From contig CBDCSF010000013.1 of assembly GCA_965221445.1 (NCBI GenBank), positions 1,860,001-1,924,000 on the forward strand: a stretch of 64,000 bases of DNA, written 5' to 3'. The notes under the pieces are model-generated. The model was not told where the DNA came from. It saw only the letters and a program-made list of their open reading frames with translations, and made no database searches. Position numbers and translations under genes: made by a program. This document shows, one piece after another, positions 27,791 to 37,434 of the stretch (positions within the stretch are counted from its first letter, which is position 1; each line of letters opens with the position of its first letter). Source of the DNA: MPNP01 sp965221445 (GTDB lineage Bacteria > Pseudomonadota > Alphaproteobacteria > Rhodobacterales > Rhodobacteraceae).

Positions 27791-28735
27791 TTATGCGTTT
27801 TGCCAGGTAATCTGGGAAGGGGGTCTGGCTTTGGCTATGGCACCAAAGAGTTGTTCGCCCGGTAAAATAGTGGCCAGAAAACTTCTAGCCTCTATCAGCT
27901 TGTTCAGATCAATATTGGTTGGAAAGCCGCTTCGTTCGCACAGGTAAACAAGATCCTCAAAAGAAACATTACCTGTTGCTCCAGGAGCGAAAGGGCAACC
28001 TCCCAAGCCACCGAGGGTGCCGTCCAACACCCTTACACCCGCTTCCAATGCGGCATAGGCATTAGCTATTCCTGTCCCCCTTGTATCATGCAAATGAACG
28101 ACGGTAGGAATATCACCAAGTTTTTCAACAACCTTTTTGGAAAGTTCATAAACCTGCCTTGGGCCAGCAAAACCAACTGTATCGGCAATGGCAATTTGAT
28201 CTGCTCCCGCTTCAGCACATTGCTCGGCCAGATCCAGAACTTCATCGGGAGAGACATCACCGGATATAGAACAGCCAAAAGATACCGAAATGGCACCGGA
28301 GATCATTGGATTGAATCTGCTCACCTTTCTTTTTTCGACAGCAGTTCGGATTAACCCTACTGCTGAATCCCTGGATCTTTTTATATTTGCCTGGCAATGC
28401 TCCTCGGTTGCTGATAGGGCAATGACCATTTCATCCAACGGTGTTTCCAAGGCATCATCCATAGCTCTTTCGTTCAGGGTAAGGGCAGTCGAATATGCGT
28501 TAGGTAGTTCCGCTACATAATCAACCAATATCCTGATGTCGGCAAATTGGGGGAATGTTTTGGCAGGTAAAAATGACCCAACCTCAAAATGAGTAACACC
28601 TGCTTTGTATTCCATTTGGATAAGTTTTTTCTTGTCCTTTGTGGAAGGAAAGGATTTGGTCATTTGCAAACCATCCCGTAATGATAATTCGCGTAAACTT
28701 ACTTTATTGGTGGGATACATATCATCTTCAATCAT
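27791..28735 (-). CDS. Hydroxymethylglutaryl-CoA lyase-like enzyme (DRE-TIM)
   Basis: The protein has the DRE-TIM signature LRELSLRDGLQ near its start, HLHDTRGTGIAN, and GGLGGCPFAPGATGN, which carries the catalytic Cys. It splits a 3-hydroxy-3-methylglutaryl-CoA-like substrate into acetyl-CoA and a keto acid, or a related acyl-CoA. The ATG at 28735 overlaps the CoA-transferase stop; an ATG at 28720 is also possible. It is the last gene of a four-gene acyl-CoA operon. Confidence 0.85.
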   Translation of the reverse strand: MIEDDMYPTNKVSLRELSLRDGLQMTKSFPSTKDKKKLIQMEYKAGVTHFEVGSFLPAKTFPQFADIRILVDYVAELPNAYSTALTLNERAMDDALETPLDEMVIALSATEEHCQANIKRSRDSAVGLIRTAVEKRKVSRFNPMISGAISVSFGCSISGDVSPDEVLDLAEQCAEAGADQIAIADTVGFAGPRQVYELSKKVVEKLGDIPTVVHLHDTRGTGIANAYAALEAGVRVLDGTLGGLGGCPFAPGATGNVSFEDLVYLCERSGFPTNIDLNKLIEARSFLATILPGEQLFGAIAKARPPSQITWQNA

Positions 28736-29927
28736 TTTTATTTTCCTTGTGACCGGTAGCTTCACGGATAAAATCCATTTCAAACCCCAACGCTTTCAAT
28801 ATGGAATGGTTATCCTGTCCAACTCCAGGGATACCAAAATTTTTACCAACCCTGGAACTATCAATTTCTATGGGCATTCCGGGAACCCTGATTTGCTTTC
28901 CGTCCTCAAAAGTTGATAAAGGTAAACCACCTGCTGACAGAGCCTGAGGATCATCGTACATTTCTGCAGGTCTGGCTACTGGAGCGAATGGAATACCCAC
29001 TTTCTGAAACTCCGTACACAACCAATCAAATTTAAAGGTCCTGATCGCATCAGTAAAAATAGGCTTGGTCCAATTCCTCGCATTGATCTGATCCATTCTT
29101 GTTTGAAGTCGTGGATCTGCCAACAAATCTTCCGCTCCCAAAATTTTGCATAAAACCTCCCATTGTCCGTCAGTAACAGCACCGACAAAGATATCCCGAT
29201 TATCAGCTGTACGGAAGATATCATATACCGGCCATGAAAAAGCCCGGTTCGGCATGGGTTCTGGTTCCACCCCAAGCATTTCAAACTGAACCATGTGTTG
29301 AGCTACCAGCAACAGGCTGTTTTCAAACAATCCAACCCTGATGTTTCTTCCTTTCCCGGTTTCTTCCCTTTCCCTCAGGGCAGCAATTGCCGAAAAGGCT
29401 CCAAACAACCCACCCATGATGTCATTGGCGGAGGAACCAATCCTGAGAGGATTACCTGGAGGGCCGGTCATATAAGCCAAACCAGTCATCATCTGAACAA
29501 CTTCGTCAAGAGCCGATCTCGTTTTATAGGGACCTTCCAGAAATCCCTTGCAGGAAACGGTAATTAAATTGGGATATTTTGTTTTCAGATGGTCTGGTTC
29601 CAACCCCATTTTGCCAAGGGACTGATCACGGAAATTTTCGATAAGAATATCTGATGAGGAAAGCAGTTTGTCTAAAACTTCGGTGCCTTCGGGTGTGGAC
29701 ATGTCTAATGTTATTGATTTTTTCCCCCTGTTAAACGTTGGGAAAAATGAAGCGCCCATCCCGGTAAGGTCCCTTGTTTTATCTCCTCCTGGAGGTTCGA
29801 CCTTGATGACCTCAGCCCCGAGGAAACCAAGGAACAGACCACAACAGGGACCAAAAATCATGTGAGAGAATTCAACAACCCTTATGCCTTCCAGTGGTTT
29901 GAAATGTTTATGATCTGCCACATTCAC
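28728..29927 (-). CDS. Class III (CaiB/BaiF) CoA transferase
   Basis: The 399-residue protein has the PLEGIRVVEFSHMIFGP start, GAEVIKVEPPGGDKTR, NRGKKSITLD and ENFRDQSLGKMG. These are standard for family III CoA transferases, which move CoA between acids such as succinate and the pathway substrate. It lies between the acyl-CoA dehydrogenase and the lyase, so it probably activates the acid that the operon degrades. Confidence 0.88.
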   Translation of the reverse strand: MNVADHKHFKPLEGIRVVEFSHMIFGPCCGLFLGFLGAEVIKVEPPGGDKTRDLTGMGASFFPTFNRGKKSITLDMSTPEGTEVLDKLLSSSDILIENFRDQSLGKMGLEPDHLKTKYPNLITVSCKGFLEGPYKTRSALDEVVQMMTGLAYMTGPPGNPLRIGSSANDIMGGLFGAFSAIAALREREETGKGRNIRVGLFENSLLLVAQHMVQFEMLGVEPEPMPNRAFSWPVYDIFRTADNRDIFVGAVTDGQWEVLCKILGAEDLLADPRLQTRMDQINARNWTKPIFTDAIRTFKFDWLCTEFQKVGIPFAPVARPAEMYDDPQALSAGGLPLSTFEDGKQIRVPGMPIEIDSSRVGKNFGIPGVGQDNHSILKALGFEMDFIREATGHKENKND

Positions 29928-29960
29928 TCCTGCAATTATGAAACCGTACAGTAAATCTGA

Positions 29961-31175
29961 CTAGGTAGAATGGTACTTTTTGAGTTCAGCACGAGCTATT
30001 GACCGAAGATGAACCTCATCGGGCCCATCTATAAAACGGAGTGCCCGACCCCAGGACCAAAGATAGGAAAGCGGTGTATCATTGGTTAATCCGGTTGCCC
30101 CCCATACCTGTATAGCCCGATCCAGAATTTTGGTTTGCAATCTGGTAGCCACAACCTTTATTTCCGCAATCAATATTCTGGCTGCCTTATTCCCTTCCGT
30201 ATCCATAAGCCAACTGGCATACAGGTTTAACAGACGAGCCTGATCAATTTCCATTCTGCTTTCCGCAATCCAGTCCTGAATGTTTGAATAATCGGAGAGG
30301 TTATTACCAAAAGCAGTTCGATCCAGAGCTCGTTGACACATCAATTCCAAAGCCCGTTCACACTGACCTATGGTTCTCATGCAATGATGAACTCTACCTG
30401 GACCCAACCTGGCCTGGGCCAGGGCAAACCCCTTGCCTTCTTCTCCGACTAGGTTGGAAATCGGAACCCTTACATTATTGAATTCCAGTTCACAGTGACC
30501 CTCAAGGGCCATGTGGTTCATAATTGGCAAATTCCTGATAATCTGGAACCCTTCGGTATCCTTGGGAACGATTATAAAACTGTGTCTTTGGTGGCGAGGA
30601 GTGTTCTCATTCTGGTCGGAAACACCAAGCACAATCGTGAATTTAAAATTGGGATGGAGAGCACCGGTCGTAAACCACTTTTTACCGTTAATAATGTATT
30701 GGTCTTCATCACGTTCAATCCTGGTTTGTAGATTTGTTGGGTCTGAAGAGGCAACATCAGGTTCGGTAATGGATACTGCAGACCTGATTGAACCCTCCAG
30801 CAAAGGCTTTAGCCACTTTTTCTCCTGCTCGGGTGTCGCAAACAGATGTAGTAACTCCATATTTCCGGTATCTGGAGCACTACAGTTAAACACTTCGGAG
30901 GCCCAGGGATAGCGTCCCATGATTTCAGCAAGTTGAGCATACTCGACATTGGTTAATCTGGTACCAGGTTCTGAGTCCTTCAAACCGGGCAGGAATAGAT
31001 TCCAAAGGCCTTCCTTCCTGGCCAGCACCTTTAACCCACCGATCAGTTCAATAGGGTACGCACCCATTGCAGCAATTTGTTGAAACTCTTCATCAGCAGG
31101 GATAACGTGATTTTCCATAAAGGAATTCAACTGTTCCTTAAGTCGAGTAACGTTTTCTGTTGGTTCAAAATGCAT
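29961..31175 (-). CDS. Acyl-CoA dehydrogenase, ACAD10/11 type
   Basis: The 404-residue flavoprotein has the FAD-contact segments SITEPDVASSD and KKWFTTGA and the C-terminal WGRALRFIDGPDEVHLRSIAR. The DGPDEVH motif is typical of the ACAD10/11 group. Directly upstream lies an ACAD10/11-type kinase gene, the usual bacterial pair. In LvaA/LvaC-type systems such pairs phosphorylate a 4-hydroxyacyl-CoA and eliminate the phosphate; here that is inference. Confidence 0.88.
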   Translation of the reverse strand: MHFEPTENVTRLKEQLNSFMENHVIPADEEFQQIAAMGAYPIELIGGLKVLARKEGLWNLFLPGLKDSEPGTRLTNVEYAQLAEIMGRYPWASEVFNCSAPDTGNMELLHLFATPEQEKKWLKPLLEGSIRSAVSITEPDVASSDPTNLQTRIERDEDQYIINGKKWFTTGALHPNFKFTIVLGVSDQNENTPRHQRHSFIIVPKDTEGFQIIRNLPIMNHMALEGHCELEFNNVRVPISNLVGEEGKGFALAQARLGPGRVHHCMRTIGQCERALELMCQRALDRTAFGNNLSDYSNIQDWIAESRMEIDQARLLNLYASWLMDTEGNKAARILIAEIKVVATRLQTKILDRAIQVWGATGLTNDTPLSYLWSWGRALRFIDGPDEVHLRSIARAELKKYHST

Positions 31176-31199
31176 AAATACTCAAAGTTTTGTATGTGT

Positions 31200-32222
31200 T
31201 TAAGGGCTACGAAATTCACCCTTTGTTAATTCGAAACCTCTTTGGGCTAATTTTGGCGCGACCTTTCCCAATTCAGCAGCATTCCCAGATGCTGCATTCC
31301 CACGTCTTGCCCTATCAGCAACACCAGTAAAAATCACTGCCATTCGAAAAAGGGCAAACGCCAAATGGAAATTTGTCAATTTTTCCTTGCGAGGAGCCTC
31401 TTTGTAGTAAACATCAATAAACTCTTCAATAGAAGGTAATCCTTGTTCTCTCAAGTTCAAATTTCTTATACCGTGTCCATACTCATCCGAATTCAGGAAC
31501 CAGGCATAGGCACAACAATTTGCCAAATCAGCCAGGGGATGTCCCAGAGTAGATAATTCCCAGTCTAGAACAGCAGCGATAGTGGGCTTATCTGAATCAA
31601 ATACAAGATTACCAATCCTATAATCACCGTGAACCAGAGTGGTTTCGTCATTATCAGGTATATTATCAGGTAACCATTCAATGAGGTAATCTATATATTT
31701 GTTCTCAGCTTGTTTAGACAGGCTCCATTGTTTGGTCCACCTATGAATTTGTCGAGCAAAGTAGTTTCCCTGCTTGCCAAAGGTATCTAAACCGACCTTG
31801 TGAAAATCTACTGCATGTATTCTGGCAAGCATCCGTGCCATTTCAAAATACAAGGCTTTTCTTTCGGCTTTATCTACTTCTGTAAGCGAGTTGTCATGAA
31901 AAACCCTTCCTGGCACATAGCTCATCAGATAAAATTCTGTCCTGACAACAGATTCATCATCGTTATGTAAAATCATTTTGGGCACCCGGACATTGGTTTG
32001 CTCCAATGCTTTTTGGACTCGAAACTCCCTTGATACTGAATGAGCTGAAGGAAGCAAATCGCCATCGGGCCTTCTTCTGAGTACAAAAGCTTTACTTTCA
32101 TTTGAGATGACGTAGGTAGGGTTAGATTGCCCTCCAGTTGTCTCTTGAATATGGAATTCACCCGTAAGTTCAGGAAAGGTGTCCTTTAGAAACTGGTATA
32201 CGGGCTTAAGTTCAATATCCAC
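31200..32222 (-). CDS. APH-family kinase, ACAD10/11 N-domain type
   Basis: The 340-residue protein has a kinase fold with TGGQSNPTYVI at the glycine-rich region, VLRRRPDG with the ATP-binding Lys region, the catalytic LVHGDYRIGNLVFD and the metal-binding DWELSTLGHPLADLA. This set is typical of ACAD10/11-like phosphotransferases, which act on hydroxyacyl-CoA rather than on antibiotics. It heads the operon kinase-dehydrogenase-CoA transferase-lyase. Confidence 0.87.
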   Translation of the reverse strand: MDIELKPVYQFLKDTFPELTGEFHIQETTGGQSNPTYVISNESKAFVLRRRPDGDLLPSAHSVSREFRVQKALEQTNVRVPKMILHNDDESVVRTEFYLMSYVPGRVFHDNSLTEVDKAERKALYFEMARMLARIHAVDFHKVGLDTFGKQGNYFARQIHRWTKQWSLSKQAENKYIDYLIEWLPDNIPDNDETTLVHGDYRIGNLVFDSDKPTIAAVLDWELSTLGHPLADLANCCAYAWFLNSDEYGHGIRNLNLREQGLPSIEEFIDVYYKEAPRKEKLTNFHLAFALFRMAVIFTGVADRARRGNAASGNAAELGKVAPKLAQRGFELTKGEFRSP

Positions 32223-32705
32223 TTGTCTCAGTTCCTTGTCTTTTCTTTGAATGGTCTATTTCTAGTTTTTACAAATAAAACTTCAAAGTTCAGGTGAAGT
32301 ATTTATTCAATACCCAGAAGGCGAGACTAACTTATACCGAACAATACGGGGTTTTTGCAGTGGTAATTTATATGGTTTGAAAGGATGTAAGAATCCAATT
32401 ACTGCTCCCAAGCAGGATTTTCGTAGATTTCATAATAATCTTTGGTAGTTATTATATCTGTACCTAACATCTTAAGATAGGAAAAGGTTTGCTAAAAAAG
32501 CTGGTCCCAACTTCACCGCTTCCTTCCTAAGAACCTATTCAACAATTATATACATGGTGAAAGACCAAGGGAGGCGATGTACTGGACGATAACAGGTCGA
32601 TACAGGGAACTTAAACACTTGATCTAACCAAGTTCAATGATTTACCTAAATCTTATAGGAAAACTGTAAAACACCAAAAAATTTATAAACAAAGGGAACT
32701 ATGAA
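32223..32705. other. Gene-free gap between divergent operons
   Basis: No convincing gene is seen in these 483 bases. A short minus-strand frame at 32399-32470 (23 codons, starting MLGTDIITTKDYYEIY) has a protein-like composition but is too short to identify. It could be the tail of a decayed gene or chance. The region must hold the promoters of the kinase operon and of the dehydrogenase at 32706. A weak inverted repeat (CTTC/GAAG) is seen near 32281. Confidence 0.5.
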
Positions 32706-33506
32706 ATGACTGATAACGGAAGAGGGTCAAGAGTTGCGTTGATCACTGGGGGTGCTACAGGAATTGGAGCTTGTTGTGTCAGAAACATGGCTCAAAGAGG
32801 TTATAATGTTGTCGTAAACTATTTTGACTACCAAATGCAGGCAGAACAAATGGTGGCTGAAAGTCGAAAGCTCGGAGTTGAAGCCATCGCACTATACGGC
32901 GATGTTTCAGTAGATGAGGATTGTCGAAATGTAGTTTCAAAAGCGGTGGAAGCCTTTGGCAAAATAGATGCATTGATTTGCTGTGCTGCAACCACCCAGT
33001 TTACCCAGCTCAGCGACCTGGAAAATCAGAATTCAGCAGATTTTCTCAGAATTTATGGTGTAAATGTAATTGGAATTTACCAGATGGCCAGGGCCTCGGC
33101 GCCCTATTTGAAAAATAGTGATAATGGAGCAATCGTAAACATTTCATCAATTGCATCACAAAATGGCAGCGGGAGTTCCCTCGGATATATTGCATCCAAG
33201 GGAGCAGTTAATTCCCTTTCACTTGCCTTGGCCAAAATGCTGGCACCTAATGTGCGTGTTAATTGCGTCCTCCCGGGTTTCGTAAACACCACATGGTTTC
33301 TGGATTATGTTGGCCAAGACCGGCTTGATGAAATCAAAAGTGAATTTGCTCGAAATTCAGCCTTGCAGGACATTTGTGAACCTGAGGAAATAGCCAATGC
33401 GGTTGCCTTTTTGGCAATTGATGCTACCAAAACGACCGGTCAGTTGTTACTTTCTGATGCTGGGTCAACCCTTGGTCCCTCAATTGAGTATTCTCCAACC
33501 AATTGA
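32706..33506 (+). CDS. Short-chain dehydrogenase/reductase (classical)
   Basis: The 266-residue protein has TGGATGIG for cofactor binding, the active-site Ser in NISSIAS, the catalytic YIASK, and a C-terminal TTGQLLLSDAGS. It is a standard classical SDR of FabG type. The substrate is unknown. It is convergent with the SnoaL protein and divergent from the kinase operon. Confidence 0.88.
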   Translation: MTDNGRGSRVALITGGATGIGACCVRNMAQRGYNVVVNYFDYQMQAEQMVAESRKLGVEAIALYGDVSVDEDCRNVVSKAVEAFGKIDALICCAATTQFTQLSDLENQNSADFLRIYGVNVIGIYQMARASAPYLKNSDNGAIVNISSIASQNGSGSSLGYIASKGAVNSLSLALAKMLAPNVRVNCVLPGFVNTTWFLDYVGQDRLDEIKSEFARNSALQDICEPEEIANAVAFLAIDATKTTGQLLLSDAGSTLGPSIEYSPTN

Positions 33507-33512
33507 GCAACT

Positions 33513-34517
33513 TCAGGTGATATCTCTTGCCGGTTCACCAAGAACATGTTTCAGACGGGCGAACACATCAAATCCCATTTGCCTAAGTACATGAATTATA
33601 TCAATTGGAACCCAGTTTTCGGCAATTTTATCATTTTCCAATCGGTAAAAATCCATAACCCTCATGCCAACCTTCTTGCCCGTGCCGGGTAAACCTAGCC
33701 ATTCTCCCAGATGGGTTGCCTCCACAGAAGGCCAACCACCGGTTACGGCAAAGTCACCTTCAGATATTCTGATATAATGTCCGGCGCCCTTTCTGTCGGG
33801 AAAGGCGTTTAAAAATGGTATTTGATGATGATACCGAAATCCAGACAAGCCTCTGGTTGTACCAATTCCTGATGCAGCATAATATTGGAAATTGGGTGTC
33901 CAGTATTCATCCATGGGCATGGAAGCTATGTTTTTACCATCAAATTGGTGGAGGGCTTGGTGCATTTTCAGTACAGTTCCAATTGCCCTGTTATCTTCTG
34001 ATGAGTCCACAGTTTCATCATTAACCCCATCCGAGGTTGCTGGTCCCGGCCATAATCCTTCGCCCCCGAGAGAGGGAACCAGGGGCCATAAACCGACCTG
34101 ATTCATTAAATCCAGAAAATCAATCAGGACGTAGGAATGGGAAATTTTGTTTTCCACCACCTGGTGAACTTCACAACTTCGCAGATGTACCACCTTTTTG
34201 TTGGCAGGTATTCCACATAGGGAGTTCTGAAATGTTCCCTGATAATGGCAAATGGATGCTATCATCAGATTACCAGCCATCTGGAATGAAACCCTGTTAT
34301 CAGGAACATTTTTTCCCATAACGAAAATATTATCTCTCCTCTCCAAGTCAGGCAGGGCCTTTCGTATTTTTTCCCAAACCCCGTTGACGGCTTCAACCCC
34401 CTGTAATTCGTTGAATGGATAACTGCCCCACCATTTGGCATTTGGGTGGTAACAAGCTTTGGCATCCATCCCATCTGTTAGCTGATGAAGTTGCGAACGG
34501 AGGGTTTTCTTGAGCAT
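33513..34517 (-). CDS. Tandem SnoaL-like domain protein
   Basis: The 334-residue protein shows two copies of a SnoaL/NTF2-like fold. The first is around residues 15-140 and the second around 175-320, with WTPNFQYYAASGIGTTRGLSGFR-like and VMDFYRLENDKIAENWVPID segments (described in part). Single SnoaL domains act as polyketide cyclases or isomerases; a tandem of two may form an internal dimer. Function unknown. It is convergent with the SDR and divergent from the sugar ABC operon. Confidence 0.75.
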   Translation of the reverse strand: MLKKTLRSQLHQLTDGMDAKACYHPNAKWWGSYPFNELQGVEAVNGVWEKIRKALPDLERRDNIFVMGKNVPDNRVSFQMAGNLMIASICHYQGTFQNSLCGIPANKKVVHLRSCEVHQVVENKISHSYVLIDFLDLMNQVGLWPLVPSLGGEGLWPGPATSDGVNDETVDSSEDNRAIGTVLKMHQALHQFDGKNIASMPMDEYWTPNFQYYAASGIGTTRGLSGFRYHHQIPFLNAFPDRKGAGHYIRISEGDFAVTGGWPSVEATHLGEWLGLPGTGKKVGMRVMDFYRLENDKIAENWVPIDIIHVLRQMGFDVFARLKHVLGEPARDIT

Positions 34518-34683
34518 GTGTAAACCTTTCAGGGTTAAGGATTAGAAAGAAAAGTATATTTTTTACTGCTTCATTTTAGTATGTAGGAATTAGGAATTGA
34601 AGAGAGCATTGCACCACTATTGATAAGTGCTCTACCGGTGTGATTTGAAATTTTAATGACGCGAGGATGCCAACCAACAATCG

Positions 34684-34700
34684 GTTTGGTTAGACCAAAC
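34684..34700. promoter_or_regulatory. Operator-like inverted repeat before the sugar ABC operon
   Basis: GTTTGGT, the spacer TAG, then ACCAAAC form a perfect inverted repeat with seven-base arms, 105 bases before the binding-protein gene. The TGGT-N3-ACCA core resembles GntR-family (FadR group) operators. No regulator gene is adjacent. A role in controlling the operon is an inference. Confidence 0.45.
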
Positions 34701-34804
34701 AGACTATCATGTTGCAAATCATGTGCTTTCATATAAGTTACACCAATCAATCCCGATTTATGGGATGGATAAGTTAATTCACCAAAATTTTAGGAGAAAT
34801 CTAA

Positions 34805-36151
34805 ATGAAAATTATAACCAAAACTCTGGTTTTGGCTGGCTTCGCGGTGACATTGATAGGAACAAGCATTTATGCTGATTCTATCAGATTTTGGACTACC
34901 GAAGAGCAACCAGCTAGATTAGCCAGACAACAGGATATGGCAGCGGATTTTGAAGCTCAATCCGGTATTTCAGTAGAAGTCATCCCGGTTACGGAAACAG
35001 ACCTCGGTACCCGAGCCACTGCTGCTTTTGCTGCTGGGGACCTTCCCGATGTAATCTACCATCCACTTCAATATGCCCTGCCTTGGGCCGAAGAAGGGAT
35101 TCTTGACACAGGAGCAGCAACAGATGTTTTGAACAATCTTGGGGCTGATACCTTTTCTCCTGGACCGATAGCCATGGCCGCCTACGGAGATGATGTAACT
35201 TCGGTACCAGTAGATGGGTGGACCCAGATGATCGTCTACCGCAAGGACAAGTTTGAAGAAATGGGTCTGGAACCACCTACCTCATATCAAAATGTCATTG
35301 ATGCCATCGCGGCCCTTCATAATCCGCCAGAAATGTATGGATTTGTGGCTGCCACCAAAGTTGATGAAAACTTTATGAGCCAGGTTCTTGAACATGTTTT
35401 CCTGGCCAACGGTGTGTCACCGGTCGATGGTAATGGTTTTGCACCCCTTGATGTTGCAGCCACTACAGAAGTTCTTGATTTTTACAAAGCCATAGCCGAG
35501 GCATCACCTCCGGGAGAATTATATTGGAAACAGTCCAGAGAACTGTATTTTGCAGGACAAGCTGCCATGATTATCTGGTCTCCATTTATTCTTGATGAGC
35601 TGGCTGGACTGCGTGATAATGCACCTCCAACAATCAACGACGATCCCACGTCACCGGAGTTGGCTTCGAAAACAGGTATTGTTACCAACTTTGCCGGGCC
35701 CTCAAATCCAGATGGGGCAGCTTGGGGAGATGTCAGATATTTTGGTATTACAACCGATGCTGATACAGATGCTGCGATGGCCTTTGTAGAATATTCCATG
35801 AATGAGGGATATACACAAACTTTGGCTATTGCACCTGAGGGCAAATTCCCGGTTCGAAGTGGAACTGCGGATGATTCCGACATGTTTAAGGAAGCATGGT
35901 CCATGCTACCCGTTGGGGTGGACAGAAAAGCTCCATTGGGAGACCTTTATTCGCAGGACATGATCGACGAGATCGTGGGCGGACTTGATGTTGCTCAAAG
36001 ATGGGGTGTTACCGAGGGACAGCTTTCGTTGGCTTCAAAAATCATCAACAGCCAGGTTATTAATCGTTTGGTTAGGGAATATATTGATGGTAATATGAAT
36101 GCCGCTGATACTGTTGCAGCCCTAAACAGCGAGCTTGCTGCAATAAATTAA
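34805..36151 (+). CDS. Sugar ABC transporter substrate-binding protein (AglE-like)
   Basis: The 448-residue protein has a signal peptide (about residues 1-24, ending SIYA-DS). It is an extracellular solute-binding family 1 protein with WTTEEQPARLARQ and GTRATAAFAAGDLPDVIYHPLQYA. The WTTEEQ start recalls the alpha-glucoside binding proteins of the Agl type. An AGGAG site precedes the ATG. It is first in a five-gene operon with two permeases, a GH63-like glycosidase and an ATPase. Confidence 0.85.
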   Translation: MKIITKTLVLAGFAVTLIGTSIYADSIRFWTTEEQPARLARQQDMAADFEAQSGISVEVIPVTETDLGTRATAAFAAGDLPDVIYHPLQYALPWAEEGILDTGAATDVLNNLGADTFSPGPIAMAAYGDDVTSVPVDGWTQMIVYRKDKFEEMGLEPPTSYQNVIDAIAALHNPPEMYGFVAATKVDENFMSQVLEHVFLANGVSPVDGNGFAPLDVAATTEVLDFYKAIAEASPPGELYWKQSRELYFAGQAAMIIWSPFILDELAGLRDNAPPTINDDPTSPELASKTGIVTNFAGPSNPDGAAWGDVRYFGITTDADTDAAMAFVEYSMNEGYTQTLAIAPEGKFPVRSGTADDSDMFKEAWSMLPVGVDRKAPLGDLYSQDMIDEIVGGLDVAQRWGVTEGQLSLASKIINSQVINRLVREYIDGNMNAADTVAALNSELAAIN

Positions 36152-36160
36152 TAATTTCAA

Positions 36161-36184
36161 GGTAGCGGGTTTAATCCCGCTACC
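36161..36184 (+). terminator. Hairpin between binding-protein and permease genes
   Basis: GGTAGCGGG, the loop TTTAAT and CCCGCTACC form a perfect nine-base stem nine bases after the binding-protein stop. It lacks a T run, so it is more likely a 3' stabiliser or partial attenuator that lets the binding protein be made in excess over the permeases. Confidence 0.65.
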
Positions 36185-36207
36185 CTCTTCCAGTAATCAG
36201 GATTTTA

Positions 36208-37434
36208 ATGGAACCACCGAAAGGACGTGGAAAACTAGCTCAAAGAGACGCTAGGTTTGCGTGGTTTATGCTTTTACCCACAGTGATAATTGTGTCACTG
36301 GTTGTTATCCTTCCACTATTTGCCATCGTCTGGATAAGTGTCAAACCAATTGATCTTGGTGATTTGCGACCCACTTCCCTTGTCGTTCGAGAAAACGTTC
36401 GTACAAGTGGAGATGTGTTCCAGGTAGAATATCGGGTTCGCAACTCCTCTCAGGAAGCCCCAATCGCAAATGCAGGATTCACAGACATTATACCTCCAGA
36501 AATTGTTTTACAGGAATTGCCTGAGCCCTGTTTACAATCATCAGATGGGTATCTTGAGTGCAATTTTGGGGATATAGAGGGAGGATTCAGGGAAAGATAC
36601 AGAATTCCGGCAACGTTCACTGTTTCACCTGATATTGCCGAAGATTTGGCTGAGGAAAGTCAACCCTCAGTGAGAGGGGACGCCGACAGTGTCTTGACCA
36701 ACTCGGAATTCACCTTTGAAAATTTCAGGAAACTATTTGACCAGAAAGAGTTCTTCACAGTTTTGTGGACTACCCTGTTCTATACTTTTTTTGGTACGGT
36801 TGGGGCACTTGTCTTCGGATTGTTTGCAGCACTTTTGCTTAATTCCAGTTTTCGGGGGCAAGGGATTCTCAGAGGCTTTTTCCTGTTTCCATACGTCGCT
36901 CCAGTCATTGCTGTTGCCTTTACCTGGATTAATTTACTGGACCCATTCTCAGGATCAGTAAATACCTTGATCGTTCAAATGGGTTTAACCGAGGAAACCA
37001 TAAATTTTTTCGGTCAGAGGCCCTTGGCACTTATCATGGTCACCTTGTTTGAGGTTTGGCGTTATTTCCCACTTTCATTCCTGTTCATACTTGCTCGAAT
37101 GCAGGCTATTGATTATGACATATATGAAGCTGCAGATATGGATGGGGCATCACCGTTCCAAAAATTCTGGTATCTCAGTATACCCCAGTTACTCGGGATT
37201 CTCAGTATATTATTCCTGTTGAGATTCATCTGGACATTCAACAAGTTTGATGACATTTTCTTGTTGACTGGGGGAAATGCGGGTACTCGCACCTTAACTG
37301 TAAATGTTTACGAACAGGCCTTTGGGATATCCAACATCGGTGCTGGAGCGGCGGTCGCGGTGATCATCATGTTGTTTCTCCTGCTGTTCAGCGTTTTCTT
37401 TTTCCGTTTCATAAGCCAGGAGGAAGGTTTATGA
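36208..37434 (+). CDS. Sugar ABC transporter permease (MalF/AglF-like) with an extra extracytoplasmic domain
   Basis: The 408-residue protein has a first membrane helix at about 18-38, then a polar region from about 50 to 160 with no membrane segment. Five further helices follow, with the EAA loop EAADMDGASPFQKFWYLSIP. The inserted region is rich in beta-type segments (FQVEYRVRN, DIIPPEIV, YRIPATFTVS) and resembles a DUF11-like periplasmic domain. The stop overlaps the next permease start by four bases. Confidence 0.85.
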   Translation: MEPPKGRGKLAQRDARFAWFMLLPTVIIVSLVVILPLFAIVWISVKPIDLGDLRPTSLVVRENVRTSGDVFQVEYRVRNSSQEAPIANAGFTDIIPPEIVLQELPEPCLQSSDGYLECNFGDIEGGFRERYRIPATFTVSPDIAEDLAEESQPSVRGDADSVLTNSEFTFENFRKLFDQKEFFTVLWTTLFYTFFGTVGALVFGLFAALLLNSSFRGQGILRGFFLFPYVAPVIAVAFTWINLLDPFSGSVNTLIVQMGLTEETINFFGQRPLALIMVTLFEVWRYFPLSFLFILARMQAIDYDIYEAADMDGASPFQKFWYLSIPQLLGILSILFLLRFIWTFNKFDDIFLLTGGNAGTRTLTVNVYEQAFGISNIGAGAAVAVIIMLFLLLFSVFFFRFISQEEGL

